Shown here: positions 1 through 8,511 of the stretch, piece by piece
Numbering within the stretch: position 1 is the stretch's first letter
How the letters are laid out: each line of letters opens with the position of its first letter
Assembly (NCBI GenBank): GCA_026391655.1
Contig: JAPLDR010000019.1
Coordinates: 138,880 to 202,879 of the forward strand
DNA length: 64,000 nt
Direction of reading: 5' to 3'
Source of the DNA: Bacteroidia bacterium
GTDB taxonomy: Bacteria > Bacteroidota > Bacteroidia > Bacteroidales > Prolixibacteraceae
Program-made: the position numbers and the translations under genes
Notes under the pieces: generated by a model
Told to the model about the DNA's origin: nothing
Seen by the model: the letters and a program-made list of their open reading frames with translations, nothing else
Database searches by the model: none

Positions 1-372
1 ATTGTTCGCAATAGGACAAAGCTTCTATGCGCCGTAATATCTCAAACCACGAAATGAAAATCCGACAAATAGCAAATTCATTTTTTATTTGCCTCTGCTA
101 TACGGCGCATAGAACCGAACCTCTTTGTATGATTTTTCAAGTTGCGCCGCTTTTCGTTGGAAATCCTTCTTTCTACCAATATGTCGCACCTACGGCGCTT
201 TGATTTTGGTACAAGAATGGGTGTTCTCCAAGTATTAATTTTGTGTAAAACTCAGCAGGTAACTCAAAGTCACCTGCAAAGTAGAAACGACAATCAACTC
301 CTATTATGACCAATCCCCCGAAGAATCTGGTTCTTCGGGGGATTGATTAAAAATGATGGTTCGAAAATCGGC
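1..372. repeat. Gene-free left edge with REP-like nested inverted repeat
   Basis: No convincing gene is present. A perfect 14-bp inverted repeat (TTCTATGCGCCGTA at 23-36, its complement at 101-114) encloses a smaller GCAAAT/ATTTGC pair (72-77, 87-92). It is followed by a GC-rich palindromic motif near 187-200 (around CGCACCTACGGCGC). A related arrangement recurs near 42770-42880. This pattern resembles the interspersed palindromic elements common in Bacteroidetes; the family assignment is an inference. Confidence 0.5.
311..345 (-). terminator. Strong hairpin downstream of the DUF1080 gene
   Basis: A perfect 15-bp stem (311-325 with 331-345) and a 5-nt loop lie 28 bp past the stop of the leftward DUF1080 gene. 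The expected U-tract is poor on both strands, so it may act as a processing or stability hairpin as much as an intrinsic terminator. Confidence 0.6.
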
Positions 373-1110
373 TTATAATTCGCGGATCTTGATATTGCGG
401 AACCAGATCGGGAATCCGTGATCCTGAAGACCAATATATCCTTCTTTGGCAATCCCTTCTGTAAACCCAGGAAACGATTTAAATTTGCTTTTGGCAACAA
501 GGGCATCCCACTCAGGAGTCCACATAGTATAAGAGAGTACCTTTACACCGTTTTGTGTATGAGTTACATGACCATCTTTTACTTTAATCACAATAGTATT
601 CCACGAACCTGCCGGATGCACTGTCTTAGGATCGGCAGCAATCATATCGTAGAGCGAACCTGCAAGGTGATTGTCGATTTTATTGTCAGTAGCGTCCACA
701 TTGTCAAGCACCTGAACTTCGGGTGCAGCATAATAAATCGGTTGTCCGGGGACTTCGCGCACATTAAAGAATATACCGGAATTACCCATCTTGCTTGCCT
801 TCCAATCAACCGAAAGTTCGAAGTTTTTAAATTTCTTTGTTGCGAAAAGAATATCGCCATTGGCACCCTGACCCGGATTCTTCCCTTCGCCCGTGAATAC
901 TTTCATTGCGTTCTCGTCGACTACCCAGTTTTTAGGCATCGCGGTACCGTTACATTGCCGCCATCCGTCAAAGTTTTTGCCGTTAAACAGCAGAACCCAA
1001 CCCTCTTTTTTCTCTTTTTGCGAGACCTTGTTCACTTCCTGTGCAAACGTGGGAAGTGCGATCAACAGCGAAGCTGTTACTAATAAAGTCAAAAAAATGT
1101 TCTTTCTCAT
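373..1110 (-). CDS. Secreted DUF1080 (3-keto-disaccharide hydrolase fold) protein
   Basis: A 245-residue protein with a clear Sec signal peptide (residues 1-23, cleaved after the FAQ triplet), followed by one DUF1080 domain (about 36-245). The domain is a concanavalin-like beta sandwich used in glycan or keto-disaccharide processing. The family opening motif (LLFNGKNFDGWR), the central GNSGIFFNVREVPGQP stretch and the C-terminal EGYIGLQDHG motif are all visible. Full length for a single-domain member, probably periplasmic or outer-membrane facing. It lies downstream of rsmI on the same strand, but a short hairpin (1126-1139) separates them, so it is probably its own unit. The substrate cannot be read from the sequence. 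Confidence 0.88.
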   Translation of the reverse strand: MRKNIFLTLLVTASLLIALPTFAQEVNKVSQKEKKEGWVLLFNGKNFDGWRQCNGTAMPKNWVVDENAMKVFTGEGKNPGQGANGDILFATKKFKNFELSVDWKASKMGNSGIFFNVREVPGQPIYYAAPEVQVLDNVDATDNKIDNHLAGSLYDMIAADPKTVHPAGSWNTIVIKVKDGHVTHTQNGVKVLSYTMWTPEWDALVAKSKFKSFPGFTEGIAKEGYIGLQDHGFPIWFRNIKIREL

Positions 1111-1168
1111 GATTTGATTTTTTAGACACCAAGGGGTGTAATTGATTATAATTCAACAAATATAATTA

Positions 1169-1876
1169 TTACTCTTCTTCTTCCTCACGTCCATTCGATT
1201 TCAGTTCTGGTTTACCTTCCAGAACAATAACAATCTCCCCTTTTACAGTTTTAGATTGAAAGTGTGCCAATACTTCGGCTACTGTACCACGAAAATTCTC
1301 TTCAAATAATTTTGATAACTCACGTGAAACTGACACATTTCTGTCGGAACCAAAATATTCGGCGAACTGCTCAAGGGCTTTAACCAGGCGAAAAGGTGAT
1401 TCGTAAAAGATCATTGTCCGGGTTTCACCGGCTAATTCCTTCAACTTCTTTTGCCTCCCTTTCTTTTGCGGTAAAAATCCCTCGAAACAAAATCTGTCAC
1501 TCGGAAATCCGGAATTGACCAAAGCAGGAACAAAAGCGGTAGCGCCAGGAAGACACTCTACCTCAACGCCCATACTCAGACATGTTCGGGTAAGCAGGAA
1601 TCCGGGATCAGATATTGAAGGAGTGCCCGCATCGGAGATCAACGCGATATTGTCTCCGGCAAGTATTTGTTCCGCAATATGTTCTACAGTGCGGTGTTCA
1701 TTAAATTTGTGGTGTGACGAGAGGCGTGTTGCAATACTGTAGTGTTTCAATAAAACAGCTGAAGTACGTGTATCCTCAGCCAAAATAAGATCCACTTCTT
1801 TTAAGATTCTTATAGCCCTGAATGTTATGTCTTCGAGGTTCCCAATCGGAGTTGGTACAATATACAATTTCCCCAT
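1169..1876 (-). CDS. rsmI: 16S rRNA (cytidine-1402 2'-O)-methyltransferase RsmI
   Basis: A 235-residue tetrapyrrole-methylase-fold enzyme that 2'-O-methylates C1402 in the ribosomal decoding centre. Diagnostic motifs: the N-terminal VPTPIGNLEDIT, AEDTRTS, and the SAM-binding SDAGTPSISDPG segment. Length matches the shorter Bacteroidetes members. The C-terminus ends in a run of glutamates, which is unusual but probably disordered. It starts 3 nt after the stop of the upstream acidic protein gene, so the two are almost certainly cotranscribed and perhaps translationally coupled. Confidence 0.95.
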   Translation of the reverse strand: MGKLYIVPTPIGNLEDITFRAIRILKEVDLILAEDTRTSAVLLKHYSIATRLSSHHKFNEHRTVEHIAEQILAGDNIALISDAGTPSISDPGFLLTRTCLSMGVEVECLPGATAFVPALVNSGFPSDRFCFEGFLPQKKGRQKKLKELAGETRTMIFYESPFRLVKALEQFAEYFGSDRNVSVSRELSKLFEENFRGTVAEVLAHFQSKTVKGEIVIVLEGKPELKSNGREEEEE

Positions 1877-1879
1877 CGC

Positions 1880-2815
1880 TTATTTTATAAAGCGGCGTTT
1901 AACTAAAACCAGAAATTTCTGACTGGCTTCGGTCTTGTTCCATTTAAAGTTCATTTTTAAATAATTGACCGCATCCTGAATGGTGGCTAATTTATCAAGT
2001 GCATAAATTGTGGTCTCGAACTTTGCACTGCTATTCGCAAACAATTCACGAATAAAAAGAAACCTGTCATTGATCCCGATACCATCCCAGATACTATTGA
2101 TCGGGATAATCTGGTATCCGGGTTCGCTTTTTTCGGGCGAAAGAATGTCATTAACCAATTGATGTGAGTCGCCCAAAGTCTCATTAAGCGTTTTCTTTAC
2201 TTCACTAAACTCCTCAGCAAGTATTTCCTCTTTGTGATCCGGAATATCCGAAACAATCAAGATTTCATCCTTAGTGGTCTCCTCTGCGACCGGGACTTCC
2301 GGTTCAACAGCAGCCTCTTCATTATTTTCAATTAATTCATTTTGAATTTCATCACCGGATGCACCAGATTCATCAGGTTCAATTACGGCTGTGAAGTGCT
2401 CTTCAGTTGGAGAGGCATCGATTAAAACTTCTGGTGATTCTTCAATACCGGGCTGAACGTTAAGGTGCAATTCAGTATCCTGAACTTCCTCTAATGGAAT
2501 AAAGTCCTCCTGACCCGGGATTACCATCACCTCCTGTTCATTGTCACTAGTCTCTCTATCAAATAATTCGAATGGTTCTTGTTCTGAATGGTACACTGTC
2601 GGAGCCTTAGCCGTGCTAATCATTTTAGAACTGTTTTCGTGCAGAACCGCTAATTTGTGGAGTAATTCAAGTTCCCTCAGTAACGCCTTTGCCCGAACGA
2701 GGGACAATTCAACTTCATCAGATGAAGGCAGTGATTCCAAAATAAATTCACCTGTAATCTCCTCAAGATGTGTAATATCGTCTTTGATCAACCTAAGTAT
2801 TGTTTTTGCTTCCAT
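1880..2815 (-). CDS. Acidic conserved protein of unknown function
   Basis: 311 residues in three parts: a helical N-terminus (1-65), a long, very acidic low-complexity middle (about 75-215, rich in Glu, Asp, Pro and Val, likely disordered), and a compact C-terminal region (about 235-311) containing NSIWDGIGINDRFLFIREL and ending in lysines and arginines. No catalytic motif is recognised. It is the first gene of an operon with rsmI and is divergent from tdk, with 63 bp between the starts. The conserved C-terminus suggests a binding module. I do not recognise the family by name. Confidence 0.7.
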   Translation of the reverse strand: MEAKTILRLIKDDITHLEEITGEFILESLPSSDEVELSLVRAKALLRELELLHKLAVLHENSSKMISTAKAPTVYHSEQEPFELFDRETSDNEQEVMVIPGQEDFIPLEEVQDTELHLNVQPGIEESPEVLIDASPTEEHFTAVIEPDESGASGDEIQNELIENNEEAAVEPEVPVAEETTKDEILIVSDIPDHKEEILAEEFSEVKKTLNETLGDSHQLVNDILSPEKSEPGYQIIPINSIWDGIGINDRFLFIRELFANSSAKFETTIYALDKLATIQDAVNYLKMNFKWNKTEASQKFLVLVKRRFIK

Positions 2816-2866
2816 CGGCTTATTATTTCGATAGTAAAAATACTAAAACCAGTTGATTAATTTAGT

Positions 2867-2874
2867 TATTTTTG
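2867..2874 (+). promoter_or_regulatory. Bacteroidetes -7 box of tdk
   Basis: TATTTTTG matches the TAnnTTTG consensus of the primary Bacteroidetes sigma factor. It ends only 4 nt before the tdk start codon, so the transcript would have almost no leader. No good TTTG -33 box is seen at the expected distance. Confidence 0.4.
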
Positions 2875-2878
2875 TTCT

Positions 2879-3463
2879 ATGTTTATCGAAAGTAATCTCC
2901 CAAACAGTCGCAAACGCGGATGGATCGAAGTGATCGCAGGATCAATGTTCTCAGGTAAAACCGAAGAGTTGATCCGAAGGTTACGCCGTGCAGAAATCGC
3001 CCGGCAAAAGGTTGAAATATTCAAACCGACCATCGATACCCGGTATTCAACAACAGAAGTGGTTTCGCACGACGAGAATACCATTCGTTCGACAGCAATT
3101 GATAATTCGGCAACTATATTGCTCTTAACCGGAGATGTTGAAGTTATTGGAATAGATGAAGCACAGTTTTTTGATCTTGGTTTGATTGATGTTTGCAATA
3201 AATTGGCAGACATGGGAATTCGTGTTATTGTTGCTGGTCTTGATATGGATTTCAGGGGAAAGCCCTTCGGTCCAATGCCCGGATTAATGGCAAGTGCCGA
3301 ATATGTTACAAAAGTACATGCTATTTGTATGCGATGCGGCAACCTTGCCCATTTTAGTCACCGGCTCAGTGATACTGAAAAACTGGTTCTACTGGGCGAA
3401 AAAGGGGCTTATGAACCACTTTGCCGTGAATGTTTCTTTGATTTGGGACATACTCAGGAATGA
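2879..3463 (+). CDS. tdk: Thymidine kinase (type II)
   Basis: 194 residues. It phosphorylates thymidine to dTMP in the salvage pathway. The P-loop [15 protein letters not shown] (about residues 21-35), the DEAQFFD Walker-B-like segment and the structural zinc cysteines (CMRCG and CRECF near the C-terminus) are all present. Length is normal for the small tetrameric type II enzyme. The ATG at 2879 is chosen because it directly precedes the family N-terminus and follows a -7 promoter box. Confidence 0.95.
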   Translation: MFIESNLPNSRKRGWIEVIAGSMFSGKTEELIRRLRRAEIARQKVEIFKPTIDTRYSTTEVVSHDENTIRSTAIDNSATILLLTGDVEVIGIDEAQFFDLGLIDVCNKLADMGIRVIVAGLDMDFRGKPFGPMPGLMASAEYVTKVHAICMRCGNLAHFSHRLSDTEKLVLLGEKGAYEPLCRECFFDLGHTQE

Positions 3464-3581
3464 GACAGAAGGCAGAAGACAATCGCCTTTTGTTGATAGC
3501 CATTAGTTGTAGGTCTTACACTTATTTGAACATAAATTTAATCGATTTATAATGCTTGGCAAAAACTTTTAACTGAATATT

Positions 3582-4163
3582 ATGAAAGCAATTTATATTC
3601 TTTGTTTGCTGTTTTTAAACTACAGTAGCTACAATAATACAAAGCATAAGGATAATTGTGGTTTGCTGAAATCCAAGTATTTTGAAACTGAATTTCTAAA
3701 TAAGTTTAAAATTCTTCAACTTCCTTGCGTAATTGGTGAGGCTAAAAACATTGATTTAAAAAGTCTTATCAAAACAGATCCAGCATCTCTTGATTCCTTA
3801 ATAACTCTTTCTGAAAAGATGTTTTGTTATGGAATGTTAGCCGATACATCAAAATTTATAACTCTCATTTTTTACGCACAAGCTGAAAAATACATACCAG
3901 TACTAATTACTTATGACAAGCATGGAAACGAGATTAGTAATGAAGGAATAGATTTTGGATGTTGGGATGGTGGTCCTTGTATCTACAAATGTGATGGGCA
4001 CATAAGAATTACTAAAAGCTTGACAATAAACATAGAACATGTGACAACTTGTTTTAGCTGTAACGATTCCGTTTACAAAAAACCATTAAGATATCCTGAA
4101 TCAAGGAATGGCAAAATATTGAAAAATGGAAGTATCGTAATTGAGAAACAGAAATACAAATAA
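3582..4163 (+). CDS. Hypothetical cysteine-containing exported protein
   Basis: 193 residues with a short hydrophobic N-terminus (about 3-14) that may be a weak signal sequence. The rest has several cysteines (for example a CWDGGPCIYKC cluster and CFSC later) and looks like a small exported domain. Base use is more AT-rich than in the flanking tdk and murF-alr genes, which fits a recent insertion between them. The stop is 17 nt before murF-alr. No family recognised. Confidence 0.6.
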   Translation: MKAIYILCLLFLNYSSYNNTKHKDNCGLLKSKYFETEFLNKFKILQLPCVIGEAKNIDLKSLIKTDPASLDSLITLSEKMFCYGMLADTSKFITLIFYAQAEKYIPVLITYDKHGNEISNEGIDFGCWDGGPCIYKCDGHIRITKSLTINIEHVTTCFSCNDSVYKKPLRYPESRNGKILKNGSIVIEKQKYK

Positions 4164-4180
4164 ACGGCTTACCCCAAGAT

Positions 4181-6670
4181 ATGATTTCGTATTCGCTTAA
4201 TGAGATTATTGCAATTATTGATGGTCAATTAACAGGTTCGATTATTGCAATTGATCAACCAATCAGATTTTTATCCTTTGACAGCCGCACTATCCTTTCC
4301 GGCAAAGAGACACTCTTTTTTGCTCTTAAAAGCGATCGTAACAATGGTCACCATTTTATTGAGGATGCTATTAACAAAGAGGTTACAGCATTTGTAGTTG
4401 AAGAATTACCGGAAAACACACAACTGAATAGTGCAGTGCATTTTATTGTCGTAAAAAGTTCGATCGAGGCGCTTCAAAAATTAGCCGCTTTCCATCGCCG
4501 CCGGTTTACTTATCCCGTGGTCGGAATTACAGGAAGCAATGGTAAAACAATAGTAAAAGAATGGCTTAGTGAATTATTAAGTCCCGAATTAAAGATTATC
4601 AGAAGTCCGCGCAGCTACAATTCTCAGATCGGAAATCCGCTTTCAGTCTGGTTAATGGATCACCGGTTCGATCTTGCAATTTTCGAAGCTGGAATCTCAA
4701 AACCTGGTGAGATGGAGAAACTGGAAGCAATTCTGAAACCCGATCACGGAATTTTTACACACCTGGGGAAGGCCCATCTCGAAAATTTTAGTTCAATCGA
4801 AGAGCTTGTCAAAGAAAAGATCAAACTGTTTGTTAATTGCTCGTTGCTTGTATATTGCAAAGATTTTGAATCGCTAAGCCAGGCAATTGACAAGACTGTT
4901 TTTACAAAGGAAGTCAGGCTTTTTAATTGGTCTTCAAACGATTCTTCGTCTAATTTGCTGATCAAAAATAAAACCAAAAGCTTAGAATCGACACAGATTG
5001 AAGGTGTTCATTTATTGGAAAAAATCTCCATTACAATTCCTTTTACTGACGATGCAAGTATCGAAAATGCCATCCATTGCTGGGCCTATCTGCTGGCAAC
5101 AAATTGTAATACAGAGGCCTGCAAGAATAAGTTTTTAAAAATTACGCCGATTGCCATGCGGCTTGAGATGAAGAAAGGGATTAATGGCTGCACGGTAATT
5201 AATGATTCCTACAACTCCGATACTGCATCTCTTGTTAATGCATTGGATTTCATTAATCAACAGTCGGATAGCCGGAAAAAGCGCTGCACAGTAATCATTT
5301 CCGATATTCTGCAATCGGGTGAAAATCCAGAAATTCTGTACCGCGAAATTGCTGATTACATTCAAATGCGCCATATTGACCGGCTCATTGGTATAGGACC
5401 AGAAATTTGTCGGTTCAACATGATGTTCACCACGAGTGAAAAACTCTTTTTCCCTTCCTCCGATGAGTTTTTACTCCATTTCAAGGAGGGAGATTTCAAT
5501 CATGAGGTGATTCTTTTAAAGGGTGCACGTCAATTCCGCTTCGACAGAATATCAACTTTACTTCAGGAGAAAGCACACCAGACCGTGATGGAAATTGATC
5601 TTGACGCAATGGTTTTTAATCTTAACTTTTATCGCAAAAAGTTGAGTCCGACAACCAAAGTGATGGCCATGGTAAAAGCTTTTTCGTATGGCACCGGATC
5701 AGTTGAGGTTGCGAAAGCTTTACAATACAGAAGAATAGATTATCTGGCAGTTGCCATTGCCGACGAAGGGGTCGAACTCCGAAATAACGGAATTGAGGTT
5801 CCCATCGTGGTGATGAATCCCGAAGAACATGGTTTTGATTCCATGATCGAAAACCGGCTTGAACCAAATATTTACCGCTTTGAACTGCTTCAGAAATTTG
5901 ATCAGGCTTTAAGGCGAAATGCTGTGAACAATTTTCCGGTTCACCTGAAAGTGGATACCGGAATGAAACGTCTCGGTTTCGATGATCCCGCTGAGATGAC
6001 CAAGATCGCAGAATACATCAGAATACACGACACCATGTATATTCGCTCGGTGTTTTCGCATCTCGCGGTGAGTGATGATCCCGGGAATGATATGTTTACG
6101 TATTTGCAGTTCAAGCGATTCACCGCTTATTGCAATATTATAACTAACTTATTCGATTACAAGATATTAAGGCATATTTTAAATTCCTCAGGGATTGAGC
6201 GCTTTCCCGAAATGGAATTGGACATGGTTCGTCTTGGAATTGGTCTGTATGGCGTAAGTCCGAACTGCCAGAACGAATTACGTAATGTCGCCACGCTTAA
6301 AACAACTATATCTCAAATCAGAACGGTCGATTCAGGTGAAACAATCGGTTATGGTAGAAGGGGCGTTGCCGACAAAACGCTGACTATAGCCATTTTACCA
6401 ATCGGATATGCCGACGGACTAAACAGAAGACTCAGTAATGGTGTCGGCAAGGTATTGATTAGCGGATCGAAAGCTCCTATTATTGGAACCATTTGCATGG
6501 ATATGTGCATGGTTGATATTACAGGGATTGCTGCCCATGAAGGTGGCAGAGCTGTTATTTTTGGCGAAGATTTGCCCGTCAGTGAAGTTGCCACAACTTT
6601 GGGAACAATTTCTTACGAAATTCTTACCTCGATCGGACAAAGGGTGAAACGGGTGTATTTTAAGGAATAG
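4181..6670 (+). CDS. murF-alr: Bifunctional MurF ligase / alanine racemase
   Basis: 829 residues with two cell-wall enzymes in one chain. Residues 1 to about 455 are MurF, which adds D-Ala-D-Ala to UDP-MurNAc-tripeptide, with ATP loop GITGSNGKT near 116. Residues about 467-829 are a PLP-dependent alanine racemase, with the Schiff-base lysine in VMAMVKAFSYG and the second catalytic tyrosine in IGYGRRG. The lysine motif reads AFSYG rather than the usual ANAYG. The fusion is a known Bacteroidetes arrangement that supplies D-Ala directly to the D-Ala-D-Ala branch. Both halves look intact. Confidence 0.94.
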   Translation: MISYSLNEIIAIIDGQLTGSIIAIDQPIRFLSFDSRTILSGKETLFFALKSDRNNGHHFIEDAINKEVTAFVVEELPENTQLNSAVHFIVVKSSIEALQKLAAFHRRRFTYPVVGITGSNGKTIVKEWLSELLSPELKIIRSPRSYNSQIGNPLSVWLMDHRFDLAIFEAGISKPGEMEKLEAILKPDHGIFTHLGKAHLENFSSIEELVKEKIKLFVNCSLLVYCKDFESLSQAIDKTVFTKEVRLFNWSSNDSSSNLLIKNKTKSLESTQIEGVHLLEKISITIPFTDDASIENAIHCWAYLLATNCNTEACKNKFLKITPIAMRLEMKKGINGCTVINDSYNSDTASLVNALDFINQQSDSRKKRCTVIISDILQSGENPEILYREIADYIQMRHIDRLIGIGPEICRFNMMFTTSEKLFFPSSDEFLLHFKEGDFNHEVILLKGARQFRFDRISTLLQEKAHQTVMEIDLDAMVFNLNFYRKKLSPTTKVMAMVKAFSYGTGSVEVAKALQYRRIDYLAVAIADEGVELRNNGIEVPIVVMNPEEHGFDSMIENRLEPNIYRFELLQKFDQALRRNAVNNFPVHLKVDTGMKRLGFDDPAEMTKIAEYIRIHDTMYIRSVFSHLAVSDDPGNDMFTYLQFKRFTAYCNIITNLFDYKILRHILNSSGIERFPEMELDMVRLGIGLYGVSPNCQNELRNVATLKTTISQIRTVDSGETIGYGRRGVADKTLTIAILPIGYADGLNRRLSNGVGKVLISGSKAPIIGTICMDMCMVDITGIAAHEGGRAVIFGEDLPVSEVATTLGTISYEILTSIGQRVKRVYFKE

Positions 6671-6890
6671 GGAAAGCAGGCTTCGGGCTTTTAGCGGCTG
6701 GCTTCTGGCAGATTGTGCTTCAAAAATAAAAAGTTATCCTAAAAAATCCAAAAATCCTACTTTTAAAGATAAATAGGAAAGGTATTCAATGTTCTTAATT
6801 GCGTTTAACCAGAAGCCAGTTGCCAATAGCCAGCAGCTTTTGTTTTGCCAAATTATATTATAGAACCAGTATAAATCAATTTTGCGTTTG
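6671..6890. repeat. Intergenic spacer with degenerate GGCTTCTGGC-type repeats
   Basis: A 220-bp gap between convergent genes. It holds two oppositely oriented copies of a loose repeat (GGCTGGCTTCTGGCAG near 6699 and CCAGAAGCCAGTTGCC near 6810). Similar clusters occur near 14820, 37270-37440 and 48425. No gene seen. Confidence 0.4.
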
Positions 6891-8252
6891 TCAGCCTCTT
6901 ACAAGATTGTACTTTTCAATTTTCGCATTTAAAGTCGGACGAGTAATGTCCAGAATATGTGAAGCTTCCAGCTTATTCCAGTTCACTTCATCAAGTATTC
7001 GCTTGATATGATATTTCTCCATATCTGCCATGGAACGGTAATTAGGAATTTCCTGTTTAGTCTCTACAACCTTATTTTGCCTGGAATTCAGTGTGATATA
7101 CTCCTTTTCGAGAACATCGCTTTTCGACATGATTATTGCCTGTAGAATCGTATTCTCGAGTTCACGAACATTTCCAAGCCAGTCATGAGCCTTCAGCATC
7201 TCGACCACTCCATCCCCAATCTTTACAACATTTTTATTGAATCTTTTATTCAGTTTATTCAGAAAATGGATCACAAGATCGCGAATATCATCTTTTCTAT
7301 CGCGAAGCGGTGGAAGATCAATAGTGAAAACTTTTAACCTGTAATACAGATCTTCACGGAATTTTCCCTCTTTAATTAAAGCCTCCAGATTTTTGTTAGT
7401 AGCTGCTATGATGCGAGCATTCATGGGCATAACTTCTTCACCACCAACCCGTTCGAACTCCAACTCTTGAATAACCCGTAACAACTTCACCTGAGTATTG
7501 AGAGATATTTCTGAAACTTCGTCGAGAAAGACTGAACCTTCACCAGCCAATTCAAATTTACCTTTTTTATCACGAACCGAACCTGTAAAAGATCCTTTTA
7601 CATGTCCGAAAAGCTCGCTCTCGAGAAGTGTTTCAGTCAGGGCGCTGCAATTGACTATAACCAATGGTTGATTATTGGTGATTCCTGAATAATGTATCAA
7701 TCGCGCAATAAGCTCTTTGCCTGTACCTGTATCCCCTTGGATCAATATATTTACCTTGTTCAGGGAAATACGTCCAATATTTTTGAAAATTTCTTTCATC
7801 TGAGAAGTCTTCCCCACCAGAATATTGTCCTCAAGCATACTCTCGCTCGATACATCCTGGTGTGTTACCTCGTTCAGACTATTGCTGACTCTTACAGAAT
7901 TAAGCGCCAATTGAACCGTTGATTTGAGCTGTATCGGATCAATTGGTTTTTCAAGAAAGTCAAAAGCTCCGAGCTGAATTGATTTGATCGTTAATACGAC
8001 ATCCCCGAAAGCGGTAAGTAATATTACAGGAAGTGCAATATTTAATTTACGTATTTCAGCGAGGACTTCAAGTCCATCAATTCCAGGCATCTGAAAATCG
8101 GTAATTACAAGATCAGGGTGTTCTGAACGAACAAGAAGTAATCCTGCCTCACCATCTTCTGCCTCAATCGTTTTGTATCCAACCTTGCTTAGTATGTCTC
8201 TTAATGTCTTGCAAATAAGCTTGTTGTCATCAATGATTAAAATTTTTTCCAT
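6891..8252 (-). CDS. Sigma-54-dependent response regulator (NtrC type)
   Basis: 453 residues. Receiver domain 1-120 with the phospho-acceptor aspartate in LVITDFQMPG. AAA+ domain about 143-375 with Walker A GDTGTGKE and Walker B VFLDE. Fis-type helix-turn-helix about 405-453 ending in LNAKIEKYNLVRG. The sigma-54 contact loop reads GSFTGS instead of the canonical GAFTGA; the key threonine is kept. No histidine kinase is adjacent, so the partner is encoded elsewhere. An inverted repeat (ATGCAAC 8295-8301, GTTGCAT 8313-8319) and a minus-strand -7 box (8341-8348) lie in its 5' region and could be its own control. Confidence 0.93.
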   Translation of the reverse strand: MEKILIIDDNKLICKTLRDILSKVGYKTIEAEDGEAGLLLVRSEHPDLVITDFQMPGIDGLEVLAEIRKLNIALPVILLTAFGDVVLTIKSIQLGAFDFLEKPIDPIQLKSTVQLALNSVRVSNSLNEVTHQDVSSESMLEDNILVGKTSQMKEIFKNIGRISLNKVNILIQGDTGTGKELIARLIHYSGITNNQPLVIVNCSALTETLLESELFGHVKGSFTGSVRDKKGKFELAGEGSVFLDEVSEISLNTQVKLLRVIQELEFERVGGEEVMPMNARIIAATNKNLEALIKEGKFREDLYYRLKVFTIDLPPLRDRKDDIRDLVIHFLNKLNKRFNKNVVKIGDGVVEMLKAHDWLGNVRELENTILQAIIMSKSDVLEKEYITLNSRQNKVVETKQEIPNYRSMADMEKYHIKRILDEVNWNKLEASHILDITRPTLNAKIEKYNLVRG

Positions 8253-8511
8253 GAATCTAGTAGGTTAATGCAATTTAGTTTGGCTTTCACATCAATGCAA
8301 CGATGGATACTTGTTGCATCAGATATCATATAAAAGGTAACAAAGATACAATAAATATTCAAAAATAAAAATTTTTTACTCTCTTTGTGTAAAAAAATTG
8401 TAATATTTATTTTATCCACAGAAAAAACTACTTTTGCCTTGGCAGGTTGAAGGATTTGTTTGTGAGCTGACAACATGTAAAGTAGGGTATAATTAATTAA
8501 AAGGAGTATCT
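8253..8511. promoter_or_regulatory. Divergent promoter region between the NtrC-type regulator and the rlmL-like gene
   Basis: Gene-free and AT-rich. On the minus strand TATCTTTG (8341-8348) is a good -7 box for the regulator, giving a leader of about 80 nt that contains the 7-bp inverted repeat at 8295-8319. On the plus strand a clear Shine-Dalgarno AAGGAG (8501-8506) sits 5 nt before a GTG start. Confidence 0.45.

Noticed and set aside
418-1083. 221-codon frame opposite the DUF1080 gene
   Set aside because: Shadow frame of a well-recognised secreted protein; no family features.
8237-8476. 79-codon frame upstream of the NtrC-type regulator
   Set aside because: AT-rich, low-complexity translation with no ribosome site; it covers the promoter region.
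8480-8500. Sigma-70-like TATAAT ahead of the rlmL-like gene
   Set aside because: The -35-like CTGACA is only 15 nt away, and this consensus is not the normal promoter form in Bacteroidetes; kept only as a remark.
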